From assembly GCF_003003355.1 (NCBI RefSeq), contig NZ_PVTQ01000004.1:62001-126000 (forward strand): a stretch of 64,000 nucleotides of DNA, written 5' to 3'. Origin of the DNA: Donghicola tyrosinivorans. GTDB lineage: Bacteria; Pseudomonadota; Alphaproteobacteria; Rhodobacterales; Rhodobacteraceae. This document shows, piece by piece, positions 43,068 to 52,147 of the stretch; within the stretch, counting starts at the first letter, position 1; every line of letters begins with the position of its first letter. Under the pieces are notes generated by a model. The model was not told where the DNA came from. It made no database searches and saw only the letters and a list, made by a program, of their open reading frames with translations. The translations under genes and the position numbers were made by a program.

Positions 43068-44850
43068 GTTTTGCGGTCTCGTCAGAGCCCTGCGGCTGAG
43101 CGCCGGTCTGGGCGGGTTGGGACAGCCAGCGATCCAGTACGCGCGCATAGGCAGCGGCGACGGGGGCGGGCTCGGCCTCTTCGGGGATGGTAAAGACGCT
43201 GTGGGTCAGGGGCCAAGAGCTGAAGGTGATCAGCAAGGGCGCTAGCAGCATCGGAACGCACACAGGCAGCAGCCACATCACCAGATCGGGGGCCACATAG
43301 AGCACCAGCGATAGGGTCGCGCCGCCAGTCGCCATGATCCAAGCGCTAGCAGCAAAGCCTTGCGCCAGTGTCAGACGGCCATCACCCCGTTGGTTCGCGG
43401 GCCAGCCTCCATCGCGGCCCGACAGCACCTGTAGCACCGCGCGGGTCTGGTACATCAGCATGATCGGTGCCAGCAGCGAGGACAGCAAGATCTCGGTCAG
43501 AACCGAAAAGAAGGCCCGTTTCACACCACCAAAACCCTGTGCGCGGCCAACATATGCGGCCTCGGCCAGAATGGCGAATTTCGGGAAGATCAGCAGGCCA
43601 ACGATGCCAAGCGCCAGCGCGGTAATCTCTTTGGTCCGGTCGTCGGGGAAGACGGGGAACAGCTGGTAGGGCTCGGGGAAGTAGTTGGGCAGAGGGGCCA
43701 TCACGGTCGCCACAAAAGAGGTGACCAGAAAGGCCGCCCAAACCAGCGAGACCAGATAAGAGAAGATGCCCTGCACAAAGACAAAGCGGCTCCAGCCGGG
43801 CATGCCGGGGGCCATGAGCAGGCGGCTGTGTTGCAGGTTGCCCTGACACCAGCGGCGGTCACGGCGGGCGTAGGCCAGAATATTCTCGGGGCCTTCTTCA
43901 AAGCTGCCGTCGATGGTCTCATCTACTTCGACCTTCCAGCCAGCGCGGGCCAGCAGGGCAGCCTCGACGTAGTCATGGCTCAGGATATGGCCGCCAAAAG
44001 GGGGCGGGCCGGACAGTTCGGGCAGGCCGCAGCTTTCGGTGAAGGCGCGGACGCGGACAATTGCGTTGTGCCCCCAGAACGGACCGGTCGAGCCCTGCAT
44101 GCGGGCAAGGCCGCGGCTGAAGACGGGGCTGTGAAAGCTGGCGGCAAATTGCATCGCTCGTCCAAAGAAGGACTGGCCCTGAATGATGCGGGGCAGGGTT
44201 TGCAGCAGGCCGATGTCTTTGTCAGCCTCCATCCGCGCGATCATGGTGCGGATGGTGCTGCCTTCCATCAGACTGTCGGCGTCCAGAATGACGGCGAACT
44301 CATAGGCGCCGCCAGAGGTGCGGAAGAACTCTTCGATGTTGCCAGCCTTGCGGCCACGGTTGTCCGAACGGCGGCGGTAAAAGATGCGGCCCTTGCCGTT
44401 GGTCTCTTTCAGAAGACGCAGGTAAGTGGCGCGTTCTAGCGCGGCGTTCTCTTCGTTGCGCGTATCAGAGAGGATCGCGATGTCCGCTGTCACACCCGCT
44501 GCACGGATCGAGGCATCCATCGCCGCAATGCGGGCGAAGGTCGTGACCGGATCTTCGTTACAGATCGGGACCAAGACGACAGTCGGGCTATGGGGTGTTG
44601 GCAGGGCGGGCCGTTTGGGGGCCGAAAGGCGCGGTGTCAGACCCAACAAGGCCTGCGCCGCGCCCCAAGACAACCATGCGGTCGTGATCAGGATCAGTGC
44701 CGCACGGACGATGTCCCAGAAATCCACCCCGTCCTGAATGGTCGCATCCACCATAAGCCCGGATGCACCGAAAGCCGCAGCAAGAGCGAAAGAAATACAC
44801 AGGATACGAAGAGCATAAGTGCCAATCGAGGCACGGGGCAGGGTTTTCAT
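43054..44850 (-). CDS. opgH: Glucans biosynthesis glucosyltransferase OpgH (MdoH)
   Basis: A 598-residue membrane glycosyltransferase (GT2). Two N-terminal helices precede the catalytic part: VVLVPICNEDP, ADIAILSDTRNEE, GRKAGNIEEFFRTSGG, AVILDADSLMEG (metal-binding D-x-D) and YARRDRRWCQGNLQHSRLL (Q/R-x-x-R-W). Several C-terminal helices form the channel. It polymerises glucose from UDP-glucose and exports the chain to OpgG. It is shorter at the N-terminus than the E. coli enzyme (847 residues). A 48-residue reading frame 9 bp upstream may be part of its ancestral N-terminus. Confidence 0.93.
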   Translation of the reverse strand: MKTLPRASIGTYALRILCISFALAAAFGASGLMVDATIQDGVDFWDIVRAALILITTAWLSWGAAQALLGLTPRLSAPKRPALPTPHSPTVVLVPICNEDPVTTFARIAAMDASIRAAGVTADIAILSDTRNEENAALERATYLRLLKETNGKGRIFYRRRSDNRGRKAGNIEEFFRTSGGAYEFAVILDADSLMEGSTIRTMIARMEADKDIGLLQTLPRIIQGQSFFGRAMQFAASFHSPVFSRGLARMQGSTGPFWGHNAIVRVRAFTESCGLPELSGPPPFGGHILSHDYVEAALLARAGWKVEVDETIDGSFEEGPENILAYARRDRRWCQGNLQHSRLLMAPGMPGWSRFVFVQGIFSYLVSLVWAAFLVTSFVATVMAPLPNYFPEPYQLFPVFPDDRTKEITALALGIVGLLIFPKFAILAEAAYVGRAQGFGGVKRAFFSVLTEILLSSLLAPIMLMYQTRAVLQVLSGRDGGWPANQRGDGRLTLAQGFAASAWIMATGGATLSLVLYVAPDLVMWLLPVCVPMLLAPLLITFSSWPLTHSVFTIPEEAEPAPVAAAYARVLDRWLSQPAQTGAQPQGSDETAKHAAA

Positions 44851-44859
44851 GGTCTAGGG

Positions 44860-45006
44860 TCAGGCCCACTCACGGGGCATCAGGAAACGCAGGAAGGCGG
44901 GCAGCTCGCGCACGCGCGGGGCTGCCTCGAGAATCTGCATAGGCATGTCCATCGGAGCCACAGGGGGCGCCCAGGTGGCTTCGGTTCGGGGGTCAAAATC
45001 AGTCAT
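44860..45006 (-). CDS. 48-residue reading frame between opgG and opgH
   Basis: The frame starts ATG at 45006, 26 bp after opgG, and stops 9 bp before opgH. It encodes a proline- and methionine-rich sequence (APPVAPMDMPMQILEAAPRV) ending LRFLMPREWA. It looks like the cytoplasmic stretch that precedes the first helix of longer OpgH proteins. It is therefore either a separate small subunit or a detached OpgH N-terminus. No strong ribosome binding site is visible, so coding status is moderate. Confidence 0.5.
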   Translation of the reverse strand: MTDFDPRTEATWAPPVAPMDMPMQILEAAPRVRELPAFLRFLMPREWA

Positions 45007-45032
45007 TGCCTGAGTTCCGAGAGAATCCAACA

Positions 45033-46634
45033 TTACTCGACCATCCATTGATACAACCATGTCTCGGTCAGTACGCGATCGTACCCTTCGACATTTGCCT
45101 TCAGCTCGATCACCGAGCCCGTTTCGCCCTTCACCTCGATCACAAGGCGCCACATGTCGGTGCCGCTGATCTTGCTAAGGACAGTTTCCGCGATCTCGCC
45201 ACGGGTGGCGGTGACCATTGCTTCAACGTCTGCATCGTCGGGAAGTTCCGACAGCAGGCCGCCGCGGAAGTCGATCACGAATTTCTGACGGCCATTGGTG
45301 CCTTCGACGCCCGAAACGCCGCCAGCGCCCAGACGGGTGCGCAGGATGCGGGCACGGTCGGTGCTGCCGTCGCCTTCGGGCGTCATGCCCCAGCGCAGGC
45401 GGTAGGACAGTTCGATCGCATCACCGGCGGTGGCGCTTTTCTCGGGGATCCAGAAGGCAACGATGTTGTCGTTGGTTTCCAGATCCGACGGGATTTCCAC
45501 AAGGCGCACGGTGCCTTTGCCCCAATCGCCAATGGGCTCTACGACCAGCGAGGGACGCTTTTCGTAGTGGGCTTGCGCGTCCAGATAGTGGTCAAAATCG
45601 CGGTTGCGCTGAACCAGACCAAAGGATTTGGGGTTCTCGGCACCGAAATAGCTGCTGGCCAGACGGGGCGGGTTGTTCAGCGGACGATAGAAGGTCTCGC
45701 CGCCGCGGGTGTTCATCACCAGCGCTTCGCTGTCATGCACAGCCGAGCGGTAGTCATGGAATTCGCCCATGTCGTTGCCCGCAAAGAGGTACATTGATGT
45801 CAACGGCGCGATGCCAAGCTGCTCGACGTCGTCGCGCAGGAACAGGCGTGTGGTGACCTCGACAATGGTTTCCTTGCCGGGAGTGATAATGAAACGGTAC
45901 GCGCCGGTGACCGATTTGCTTTCCAGAGCCGCGTAAACGGTGGCGCTGGCGGCACCGGGGGCGGGACGCTCCAGCCAGAAGGCGGAGAAGCGCGGGAATT
46001 CTTCGGCGCGGCTTTGACCGGTGTTCACCGCAAGGCCACGGGCCGACAGGCCATAGCCGTTGCCCTGACCCAGCGCGCGGAAGTAGCTGGCACCAAGGAA
46101 GACGATCAGCTCGTCAAAGATATCGGCACGGTTCAACTGGTTGCCCAGACGGAAGCCCGCAACGCCGGGCATTTCCGCGTTGGCAGGCACTTTGTCCGCC
46201 AGTCCACCGGAATATTCGAAGTCCGTGGTCGAGAACGCCATGGGACGGGATTCGCCGTTCACCACTTCGTTTACGTGCACAGGTTGTTTGAACAGCCACC
46301 CAAGATGGAAGGCCTGCACACGGAAGGCGCTGTCGTCCTGCCAACGGGACCGACCGGGTTTGAAGCGGATGCGGTTATAGTCGTCGTAGTGCAGGTCGGT
46401 CAGAAAGCCCTCGATTGTTTCGGGCGCGGGTTCGGGCTGCTGTGCAGCCACGCGCATATCTTCGGTGAGCTTTTCAAAACTAAAGGGCGTACCGACGGGT
46501 TCTTCGGCGGCTGCCGGATGGTTGGATAGCAATGCGGATACGGCCACAGAAGCGCCAAGCGCGGCCAGGAAATGGCGACGGTCAAGGCGGGTATTCATGC
46601 TGGGAACCGCAAGGGCTGTCTTAGAATTTTGCAA
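45033..46634 (-). CDS. opgG: Glucan biosynthesis protein OpgG
   Basis: A periplasmic protein of ~533 residues with a Tat signal (RLDRRHFLAALGASVAVS) and the OpgG/OpgD sequence: FSFEKLTEDMRVAAQQ, YDDYNRIRFKPGRSRW, RGLAVNTGQSRAEEFPRFSA FW-type core and FRPLNNPP-like motif (FYRPLNNPPRLASSYF). It is needed to add branches or release linear glucan made by OpgH. A TTG at 46634 has GGAG six bases upstream and is favoured; an ATG at 46598 lacks a good ribosome binding site. It heads the opgG-orf-opgH-opgC operon. Confidence 0.93.
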   Translation of the reverse strand: MQNSKTALAVPSMNTRLDRRHFLAALGASVAVSALLSNHPAAAEEPVGTPFSFEKLTEDMRVAAQQPEPAPETIEGFLTDLHYDDYNRIRFKPGRSRWQDDSAFRVQAFHLGWLFKQPVHVNEVVNGESRPMAFSTTDFEYSGGLADKVPANAEMPGVAGFRLGNQLNRADIFDELIVFLGASYFRALGQGNGYGLSARGLAVNTGQSRAEEFPRFSAFWLERPAPGAASATVYAALESKSVTGAYRFIITPGKETIVEVTTRLFLRDDVEQLGIAPLTSMYLFAGNDMGEFHDYRSAVHDSEALVMNTRGGETFYRPLNNPPRLASSYFGAENPKSFGLVQRNRDFDHYLDAQAHYEKRPSLVVEPIGDWGKGTVRLVEIPSDLETNDNIVAFWIPEKSATAGDAIELSYRLRWGMTPEGDGSTDRARILRTRLGAGGVSGVEGTNGRQKFVIDFRGGLLSELPDDADVEAMVTATRGEIAETVLSKISGTDMWRLVIEVKGETGSVIELKANVEGYDRVLTETWLYQWMVE

Positions 46635-47308
46635 GTGCTACTCCGGTAAATCACAGGCGATGTGACATCGTTAATCTTTGCGTCATCCTCGCTGCAGGCA
46701 AGCCCCGTGTCTCACGCTGCACGGCAGAAACCGCTCCCTTGCGCGCGAAGATGAATTTAGTGGCAGATAGCAGCGGTTTCCGGATTGGAAAAGAGCGATA
46801 TTCGGGAAAAAGGTCGCTGTAACATCCTTATTATGCAGGTGAAATGAGGGATTCGGCCCAAGGAGCGCATGGAAGTTTAAGGAAAGTGTGTGCTTGCCTA
46901 ACAAGTAAACGTTTTCGTGGGGGCAAACGTGCTGCACTGCAGTAACCATCATGTGATTTGTGGGTTACAAGTGGCGGGAATTCGCTGTGCACGATTAGCC
47001 TATTTGGGCAGCTTTTCGCTTTAGCTGTGCGTTCTGGACCCCCGAGGCCATAGGGAACCCGAGCCTTTGCGAGTGCCTGTTTGCTGGATTGCGGGATTCG
47101 ATTCGTGCTGTCGTCGGGGTGAAATGGACCTTTCAACTGGAGTGATCAGTTGGTTGTTGCAATTAATCCATCTCAAAAGTGCAAAATTGCAGGGGTGACA
47201 TGTAGATTTAGAAACAATCGCGACAGGCGATTTCAAGGGCAAGTCGGGGTTGTTGACAGAGCACACCGAGCAGACGCAGGCTTTGCCCATCTTTCTAGGA
47301 GAACTGAT
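46635..47308. promoter_or_regulatory. 674-bp intergenic region between opgG and the GST gene
   Basis: No convincing gene is present. It should hold the opgG promoter (minus) and the GST promoter (plus). Visible dyads are CGATGT-G-ACATCG near 46660, GTAACC...GGTTAC (46942-46968), CAACTG-N7-CAGTTG (47134-47152) and TGCAAAATTGCA (47180-47191). The stretch 46650-47290 is clearly AT-richer than neighbouring genes. The length is unusual for this gene-dense window, so a small RNA or complex control is possible, but I see no direct sign of one. Confidence 0.4.
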
Positions 47309-47926
47309 TTGAGCCAACTGACTCTTTATGGGCATCCCGATTCCGGTCACGCCTGCAAGGTCGCCTTGGGGTTGCGACTGGCGAAGTTGCCCCATGATAC
47401 TGTTTATGTGGATATCTGGGCCGCGCCGGAAACCCGTCCCGCCGACTTTCTGGCCGCCAGCCCGCTGGCCGAAGTGCCGCTGCTGATGATCGACGGTGTA
47501 CCTCATGTACAGTCGGGTGCCATCCTGCTTGCGATTGCCTCCAAGTATAAGGTGCTGGGTGGTCAGAGCGAAGCCGGACTGACCCGTATGCGCGAATTGC
47601 TGATGTGGGAGGCCAACCGGATCGGCATGTGTTTGCCTCAGTTAAAAGAGGCCAAACGCGTCAACGGAGAAGGGTTCGCCGACGGGGCGATCGAATGGCT
47701 GACCCGCCGGTTTGAGGTGGACAGCCGGAACTTTGCCCGCTGGCTGGGGGATGCGCCATTTTTTCATGGTGAAGAGCCGGGCGTCGGGGATTGCGCGATC
47801 TGGGGCTATACCCAATGGGTGAAAGAGGCGGGGATGACCCCGACCGATACCATGAGCGCATGGCTGGAGCGGATGCGCGCATTGCCCGTGGACACCGATC
47901 CCAAAATGCTATTCCCGCAAGGCTGA
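47309..47926 (+). CDS. Glutathione S-transferase family protein
   Basis: A 205-residue protein starting at TTG 47309, chosen because AGGAGA lies five bases upstream. The thioredoxin-like N-terminal domain reads SQLTLYGHPDSGHACKVAL with a DSGH segment in the place of the catalytic Ser, and SPLAEVPLLMIDG with the cis-Pro of the glutathione site. The C-terminal half is helical (EWLTRRFEVDSRNFARWLG, GVGDCAIWGYTQWV). It probably conjugates or reduces an electrophile with glutathione. The substrate is unknown. Confidence 0.85.
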   Translation: MSQLTLYGHPDSGHACKVALGLRLAKLPHDTVYVDIWAAPETRPADFLAASPLAEVPLLMIDGVPHVQSGAILLAIASKYKVLGGQSEAGLTRMRELLMWEANRIGMCLPQLKEAKRVNGEGFADGAIEWLTRRFEVDSRNFARWLGDAPFFHGEEPGVGDCAIWGYTQWVKEAGMTPTDTMSAWLERMRALPVDTDPKMLFPQG

Positions 47927-47937
47927 AACAACACAAC

Positions 47938-47962
47938 AGCGCCGCCGGTTCGCGGTGGCGCT
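47938..47962 (+). terminator. Hairpin after the GST gene
   Basis: AGCGCCGCCG and CGGTGGCGCT form a 10-bp stem with one G-U pair around a short loop, 12 bp after the GST stop. It lacks a T-run, so strength is uncertain; it also separates the convergent tRNA-Cys gene. Confidence 0.5.
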
Positions 47963-47987
47963 GACATCATCGATTTCGGGTAAAAGG

Positions 47988-48061
47988 TGGAGGCGAGTAC
48001 CGGAATCGAACCGGTGTACACGGATTTGCAATCCGCTGCGTCACCACTCCGCCAACTCGCC
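47988..48061 (-). tRNA. tRNA-Cys (anticodon GCA)
   Basis: On the reverse strand a 74-base cloverleaf runs from GGCGAGT (acceptor 5' side, at 48061) to ACTCGCC followed by T and an encoded CCA (47988-47990). The anticodon arm is GCGGATT-GCA-AATCCGT with anticodon GCA, and the T arm is CCGGTTCGATTCCGG. All four stems pair well. It is probably the cell's single cysteine tRNA. Confidence 0.96.
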
Positions 48062-48204
48062 GCCGTGGTGTGGTTCGCGCTGATTAGCCTATCGTGTGTG
48101 GGGCTGCAAGACCTCTTCTGACAGCAAAGTGCCAAGGAAGCGTTGCCGCGCCTTTTCTTCTGTGGCAAGACACTACCAACCCCACTGAACGAAAGAGTTT
48201 AGTC

Positions 48205-48855
48205 ATGACTGATTTCGCCGCGCGCCGCACTATGATGGTGGACACTCAGGTCCGCCCCTCCGATGTCACCAAGTTCAACGTCATCGAGGCGTTGCTGGCG
48301 ATCCCTCGCGAAGTCTACCTGCCCGAGTCGATGCAAGAAGTCGCTTATGTCGGCGAAAACATCGAGCTATCTGGTGGTCGCGTGGTGCTGGAAGCCCGTA
48401 CTCTGGGCAAAATGCTGGATGCGCTGGATATCCAGCCCAATGAAATGGTTCTGGATCTGGGCTGTGCCTATGGCTACTCGGCCGCGGTGATTGCCCATCT
48501 GTGCGAAGCGGTGATCGCTGTTGAAAGCGCGGAATTTGCGAATGAAGCAGAGGCGAACCTGTCGCAGAACGGCGTCGACAACGTCGCCGTGATCGAAGGC
48601 GAACTGACCGCCGGTGCTGCAAAACACGGCCCCTATGATGTAATTGTGATCGAGGGCGCGGTTGAAGAAGTGCCTGCTGCTCTGTTGGATCAACTGAAAG
48701 AGGGCGGTCGAATCGGCTGCCTCTTCCAGGAAGATGCGCTGGGTGTCGTGCGCATCGGCTACAAAATCGATGGGCGCGTGAATTGGCGCTATTCGTTCAA
48801 TGCCGGTGCATCCGTGCTGCCCGGCTTCAAGAAAGAAGCCAGCTTCGCGCTCTGA
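48205..48855 (+). CDS. Protein-L-isoaspartate O-methyltransferase family protein
   Basis: A 216-residue SAM-dependent methyltransferase. It has the family N-terminus ([27 protein letters not shown]), a glycine motif I ([17 protein letters not shown]), acidic motif (VIAVES) and [16 protein letters not shown]. Classic Pcm has EIGTGSGY and DxIxVTA, so this is a divergent member; such versions lie next to tolC in many Rhodobacterales. It may repair isoaspartate or have another methyl acceptor. The ATG at 48205 follows GAAAGAG. Confidence 0.85.
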   Translation: MTDFAARRTMMVDTQVRPSDVTKFNVIEALLAIPREVYLPESMQEVAYVGENIELSGGRVVLEARTLGKMLDALDIQPNEMVLDLGCAYGYSAAVIAHLCEAVIAVESAEFANEAEANLSQNGVDNVAVIEGELTAGAAKHGPYDVIVIEGAVEEVPAALLDQLKEGGRIGCLFQEDALGVVRIGYKIDGRVNWRYSFNAGASVLPGFKKEASFAL

Positions 48856-48914
48856 TTGGGCGTTCTGCTTGGTGGGTGAGAAAGCGGCCCCCATGCAGGG
48901 GCTCAGGAGAGACG

Positions 48915-50354
48915 ATGGCTGGATTATCGAATATTTTTAAGAGTTCTGTCGCAGCACTGGCCTTTAGTGCTGTGACTGCCACCGGCGCATTTGCAGATAC
49001 GCTGGGGGATGCTTTGGCAAAAGCGTATCTGAACAGCGGCCTTCTGGCGCAGAACCGTGCGCTGCTTCATGCGGCCAACGAAGATGTAGCCTCGGCGGTT
49101 GCTTCCTTGCGTCCCATCCTTTCCTACAGTGCATCGATTGATCAGCAGGACACCTATGTGGTTGCCGGTCGTCCTTCCAGCCTTGTGGACACCTCGGTCA
49201 GCCAGACCACTGCGACCATCGCGTTGACCGGCTCGCTGACGATCTACAACTTCGGTTCGGGCCGTATGGGCGTTGAAGCGGCCAAGGAGAGCGTCCTTGC
49301 CACCCGCGAGGCCCTGCGCGGCATCGAACAAACCGTTCTGCTGAACGCGGTCAGCGCCTATATGCAGGTGCAGGCGACTGCGCAGATCGTGAATCTTCAG
49401 GAAAACAACCTACGTGTTCTGACCGAAGAACTGCGCGCCGCGCGCGAGCGTTTCGAAGTGGGCGAAATCACCCGCACTGACGTGGCTCTGGCCGAGGCGC
49501 AGGTTGCCTCGTCGCGCAGCGATCTGGTTGCGGCACAGGGCGACCTGACCGACGCGCAGGCGTTCTACATCGCTGTCACCGGCGAGCTGTCGAACAGCAT
49601 CAACCAGCCGGGCAAAGTTCCTTCGGTCACCAGCAACCTCGCCGAGGCGCTGGAAGTGGCGATGCGTAAGCACCCCGATATTATCGAGGCGCAGCACAAC
49701 GTTGCGGCCTCTGAACTGAACATCAAGATCGCCGAAGCTACGATGAAGCCCTCGGTTGATCTGACCGCTTCGGCGTCCAAGTCGCGCTATCTGGCAGAAA
49801 ACAACCCGTCCTATGACGAGGGTCGCGATGTGACCACCGGCTCTTTGGGGATTGAAGTCAGTGGCCCGATCTATCGCGGTGGGGCGCTGGCCTCGACCGT
49901 GCGTCGGGCACAGGCCAACCGTGATGCCAGCCGTGCCAGTCTGCACGTGGCGCAGCTGACTGTCGAACAGTCGGTTCGCACCTCCTTTGCGGCTCTGCGC
50001 GAAGCCCGCGCTGCATCTGAAGCGGCGGACGAGTTGATCCGTGCAAACACCGTGGCCTTCCAAGGCGTGCGCGAAGAGGCCTCGCTTGGGGCGCGGACCA
50101 CGCTGGATGTGCTGGACGCCGAGCAGGATCTGCTAGATGCCCGCGCGGTGAAAATCTCGGCCAATGCGCAGGAATATATTCAGGCTTACGCGCTGCTGTC
50201 GGCGATGGGCCTGCTGGATGCGGATTACCTGAACCTGAACGTGCCCCGCTACGATGTAGAGGGACAGTATAACCTGGTGAAAAACGCACCTCCGGCGATC
50301 AGCATCCAAGGCGATAAGCTGCAGCGGATTCTGGGTGCGACGGGAAAGAAGTAA
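48915..50354 (+). CDS. tolC: TolC-family outer-membrane efflux protein
   Basis: A 479-residue outer-membrane channel subunit. Signal peptide (~1-26, ending ATGAFA) then two homologous halves typical of TolC: TLGDALAKAYLNSGLL, LTIYNFGSGRMGVEAAKESV, RFEVGEITRTDVALAEAQVA and, in the second half, GPIYRGGALASTVRRAQANR and LGARTTLDVLDAEQDLLDAR. It forms a trimeric channel for type I secretion and drug efflux. Start ATG 48915 follows AGGAGAG. It probably shares a transcript with the upstream methyltransferase (59-bp gap). Confidence 0.95.
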   Translation: MAGLSNIFKSSVAALAFSAVTATGAFADTLGDALAKAYLNSGLLAQNRALLHAANEDVASAVASLRPILSYSASIDQQDTYVVAGRPSSLVDTSVSQTTATIALTGSLTIYNFGSGRMGVEAAKESVLATREALRGIEQTVLLNAVSAYMQVQATAQIVNLQENNLRVLTEELRAARERFEVGEITRTDVALAEAQVASSRSDLVAAQGDLTDAQAFYIAVTGELSNSINQPGKVPSVTSNLAEALEVAMRKHPDIIEAQHNVAASELNIKIAEATMKPSVDLTASASKSRYLAENNPSYDEGRDVTTGSLGIEVSGPIYRGGALASTVRRAQANRDASRASLHVAQLTVEQSVRTSFAALREARAASEAADELIRANTVAFQGVREEASLGARTTLDVLDAEQDLLDARAVKISANAQEYIQAYALLSAMGLLDADYLNLNVPRYDVEGQYNLVKNAPPAISIQGDKLQRILGATGKK

Positions 50355-50381
50355 GGTTATACTTCCGTAACTGTTGAGTGG

Positions 50382-50416
50382 ACTGCGACCAACCGCTAGG
50401 CTGGTCGCAGTTTTTC
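50382..50416 (+). terminator. Rho-independent terminator of tolC
   Basis: ACTGCGACCA (50382-50391) pairs with TGGTCGCAGT (50402-50411), a perfect 10-bp stem followed by five T's. It lies 28 bp after the tolC stop. Confidence 0.92.
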
Positions 50417-50429
50417 ATTCGGAGGCACT

Positions 50430-51461
50430 ATGTCCGAAGCTAATAGAAATCTGGATATTGAAGACGTATTGTCGTCGATCCGCCGCCTTGTTTCTGAAGA
50501 CGCGCGCAAGGCCGAGAACGCCGCTTTGGCCTCGGTTCAGGGGCAGGCACCGTCGCCAGTCCCGCCCGTCAATCAGGGCGAACGACTGGTCTTGACCCCT
50601 GCGCTGCGAATCTCTGAACCCGAAGCGGTGGCAGAGCAGACAGAAGCAGCCGCAGAGATCGCGGACGTGGATGAGGCACCCTTCACCGAGGTTGAGCCGG
50701 ACGTGGCAGCGATGGCCGAGGCTGAACAGGCGCTGGTCCTTGAGACCCCGTTTGCCGCGCCTGAAACGCAGGTGGAAGCGGACGAAGAAGTTGACGTCGA
50801 CGTTGAAGCCCTTGCCGAAGAAGACGCTGACGAAGAAGACGCTGCCGAAGAAGTTACCGGTGATGACATCGCTGATGAAGATGTGGCCGCTATGATCGAG
50901 GCTGTGTCGGACGCCGTGACTGAGGACGCGCCCGAAGAGAGTGAGGCTTCCGAGGCGCATGACACGGTCTCGCTGCAGCAAGCCATTCACGACCTTTCCG
51001 CGGCCGTCGATCAGGATCCGTCCGATTGGGAAGCGGAAGAGGGCGACTCATTTGCTGAGACCTCGGTCTTGAAATCCTTGCCCTGGGCCGAATCTACGCC
51101 TGATGAGGAAATGAGCGTCCATGAAGGCCGTCGCAAGGATATGGCCTCAGAGATCACTGAAGGCGTGGCAGAGGCCGTGACCGACGAAGTGGTTGATAAG
51201 GTGACCCGCCCGAACTTTGATGCCCGTAAGGCCTTTACCGTGGACGCAGTGATGGAAGGCGGGCCTGATGACGAGGCAATAGAGGCTCCGGTGACTGCGG
51301 CCATTGCGACTGCACTGAATGAAGATGCGCTGCGCGAAGTGGTTGCGCGTTTGGTTCGCGAAGAGCTGCAAGGCGAGTTGGGCGAGCGGATCACCCGCAA
51401 TGTCCGCAAGCTGATCCGCCGAGAGATCAACAGGGCGCTGGCCCTGCAAGAGCTGGAATAA
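50430..51461 (+). CDS. PopZ/DUF2497-like protein with a long acidic linker
   Basis: A 343-residue protein with a three-part plan. A short N-terminal helix (NLDIEDVLSSIRRLVSEDAR) matches the start of PopZ/DUF2497 proteins, then ~230 residues very rich in Glu, Asp and Ala, then a conserved helical C-terminus (LREVVARLVREELQGELGER, VRKLIRREINRAL). PopZ in Caulobacter forms a polar matrix that tethers the chromosome origin; its acidic linker sets matrix fluidity. No membrane segment is present. The match rests on layout and the two end motifs, so a PopZ-like role is inference. The gene follows the tolC terminator directly. Confidence 0.7.
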   Translation: MSEANRNLDIEDVLSSIRRLVSEDARKAENAALASVQGQAPSPVPPVNQGERLVLTPALRISEPEAVAEQTEAAAEIADVDEAPFTEVEPDVAAMAEAEQALVLETPFAAPETQVEADEEVDVDVEALAEEDADEEDAAEEVTGDDIADEDVAAMIEAVSDAVTEDAPEESEASEAHDTVSLQQAIHDLSAAVDQDPSDWEAEEGDSFAETSVLKSLPWAESTPDEEMSVHEGRRKDMASEITEGVAEAVTDEVVDKVTRPNFDARKAFTVDAVMEGGPDDEAIEAPVTAAIATALNEDALREVVARLVREELQGELGERITRNVRKLIRREINRALALQELE

Positions 51462-51540
51462 CTGGATTAGGGTAGGGGGGCTGCGGCCCCCTTTTTCATG
51501 GCCGCTCTCGGGACACGGCTGCAAACAGATGCAGGCATAG

Positions 51541-51574
51541 AAAAAGGGTGCGCCCCCCAGAGCGCACCCTTTTC
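51541..51574. terminator. Bidirectional terminator between the PopZ-like gene and the DUF6280 gene
   Basis: GGGTGCGC (51546-51553) pairs with GCGCACCC (51562-51569). AAAAA precedes and TTTT follows, so it can act in both directions between the convergent genes. Confidence 0.88.
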
Positions 51575-51598
51575 AATTTGTCGTCCTGAGGTGAGTGC

Positions 51599-51922
51599 TC
51601 AGGCGGCGTCGAGTTCCAGCATAGCGGCGTTGCGACGCTCGCTTTCCTCGCGGGAGAGTGCGACAGAGGTACGAACGCCTTTGGCGACGAACTCCATCAA
51701 ACCGGAGACAACCCGTTCACTGGGGTCAATACCGGCGCAGGTCAGAACTTCGCGACCGTCACGGCTGCGTGCCCAACGAGCGATCTGCTCGGGGCCATTG
51801 CCGTATTTCTTGTCGTCTGCGATCGCGTCATCCAGAGCCGCCAAAACAACCGCGGCGAAAAGTTTGCGTGCACGGTTGCCCTGTTCATTGCTGTAGGCCG
51901 TGCCGTCAACGAAATCTTTCAT
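51599..51922 (-). CDS. DUF6280-like protein
   Basis: A 107-residue soluble protein (MKDFVDGTAYSNEQGNRARK at the start, then LFAAVVLAALDDAIADDKKY and SRDGREVLTCAGIDPSER). It resembles DUF6280, a family largely restricted to Rhodobacterales. Function unknown. It is convergent with the PopZ-like gene and divergent from efp. No metal or nucleotide motif is seen. Confidence 0.75.
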   Translation of the reverse strand: MKDFVDGTAYSNEQGNRARKLFAAVVLAALDDAIADDKKYGNGPEQIARWARSRDGREVLTCAGIDPSERVVSGLMEFVAKGVRTSVALSREESERRNAAMLELDAA

Positions 51923-52147
51923 GTTTCGTCCTTATTGTTTTCGATCTTGTGTTTAGGGCGTGGCGCGCTTTATGACGGATTTGCGACGATTCGGGGTCCC
52001 TTATTAGGAATGCCTCCTATGCGCTGAGTGCATGGCTTGTCGTCTGGTATTCCGCTCGCGTCTGCCTTTTGCCCGTACTTGCCTTGTTGTTGTCTGACGG
52101 ATATAGGAACGCGCAAACCATCCTTCAACCGCTCTTCAAGGTGTCTT

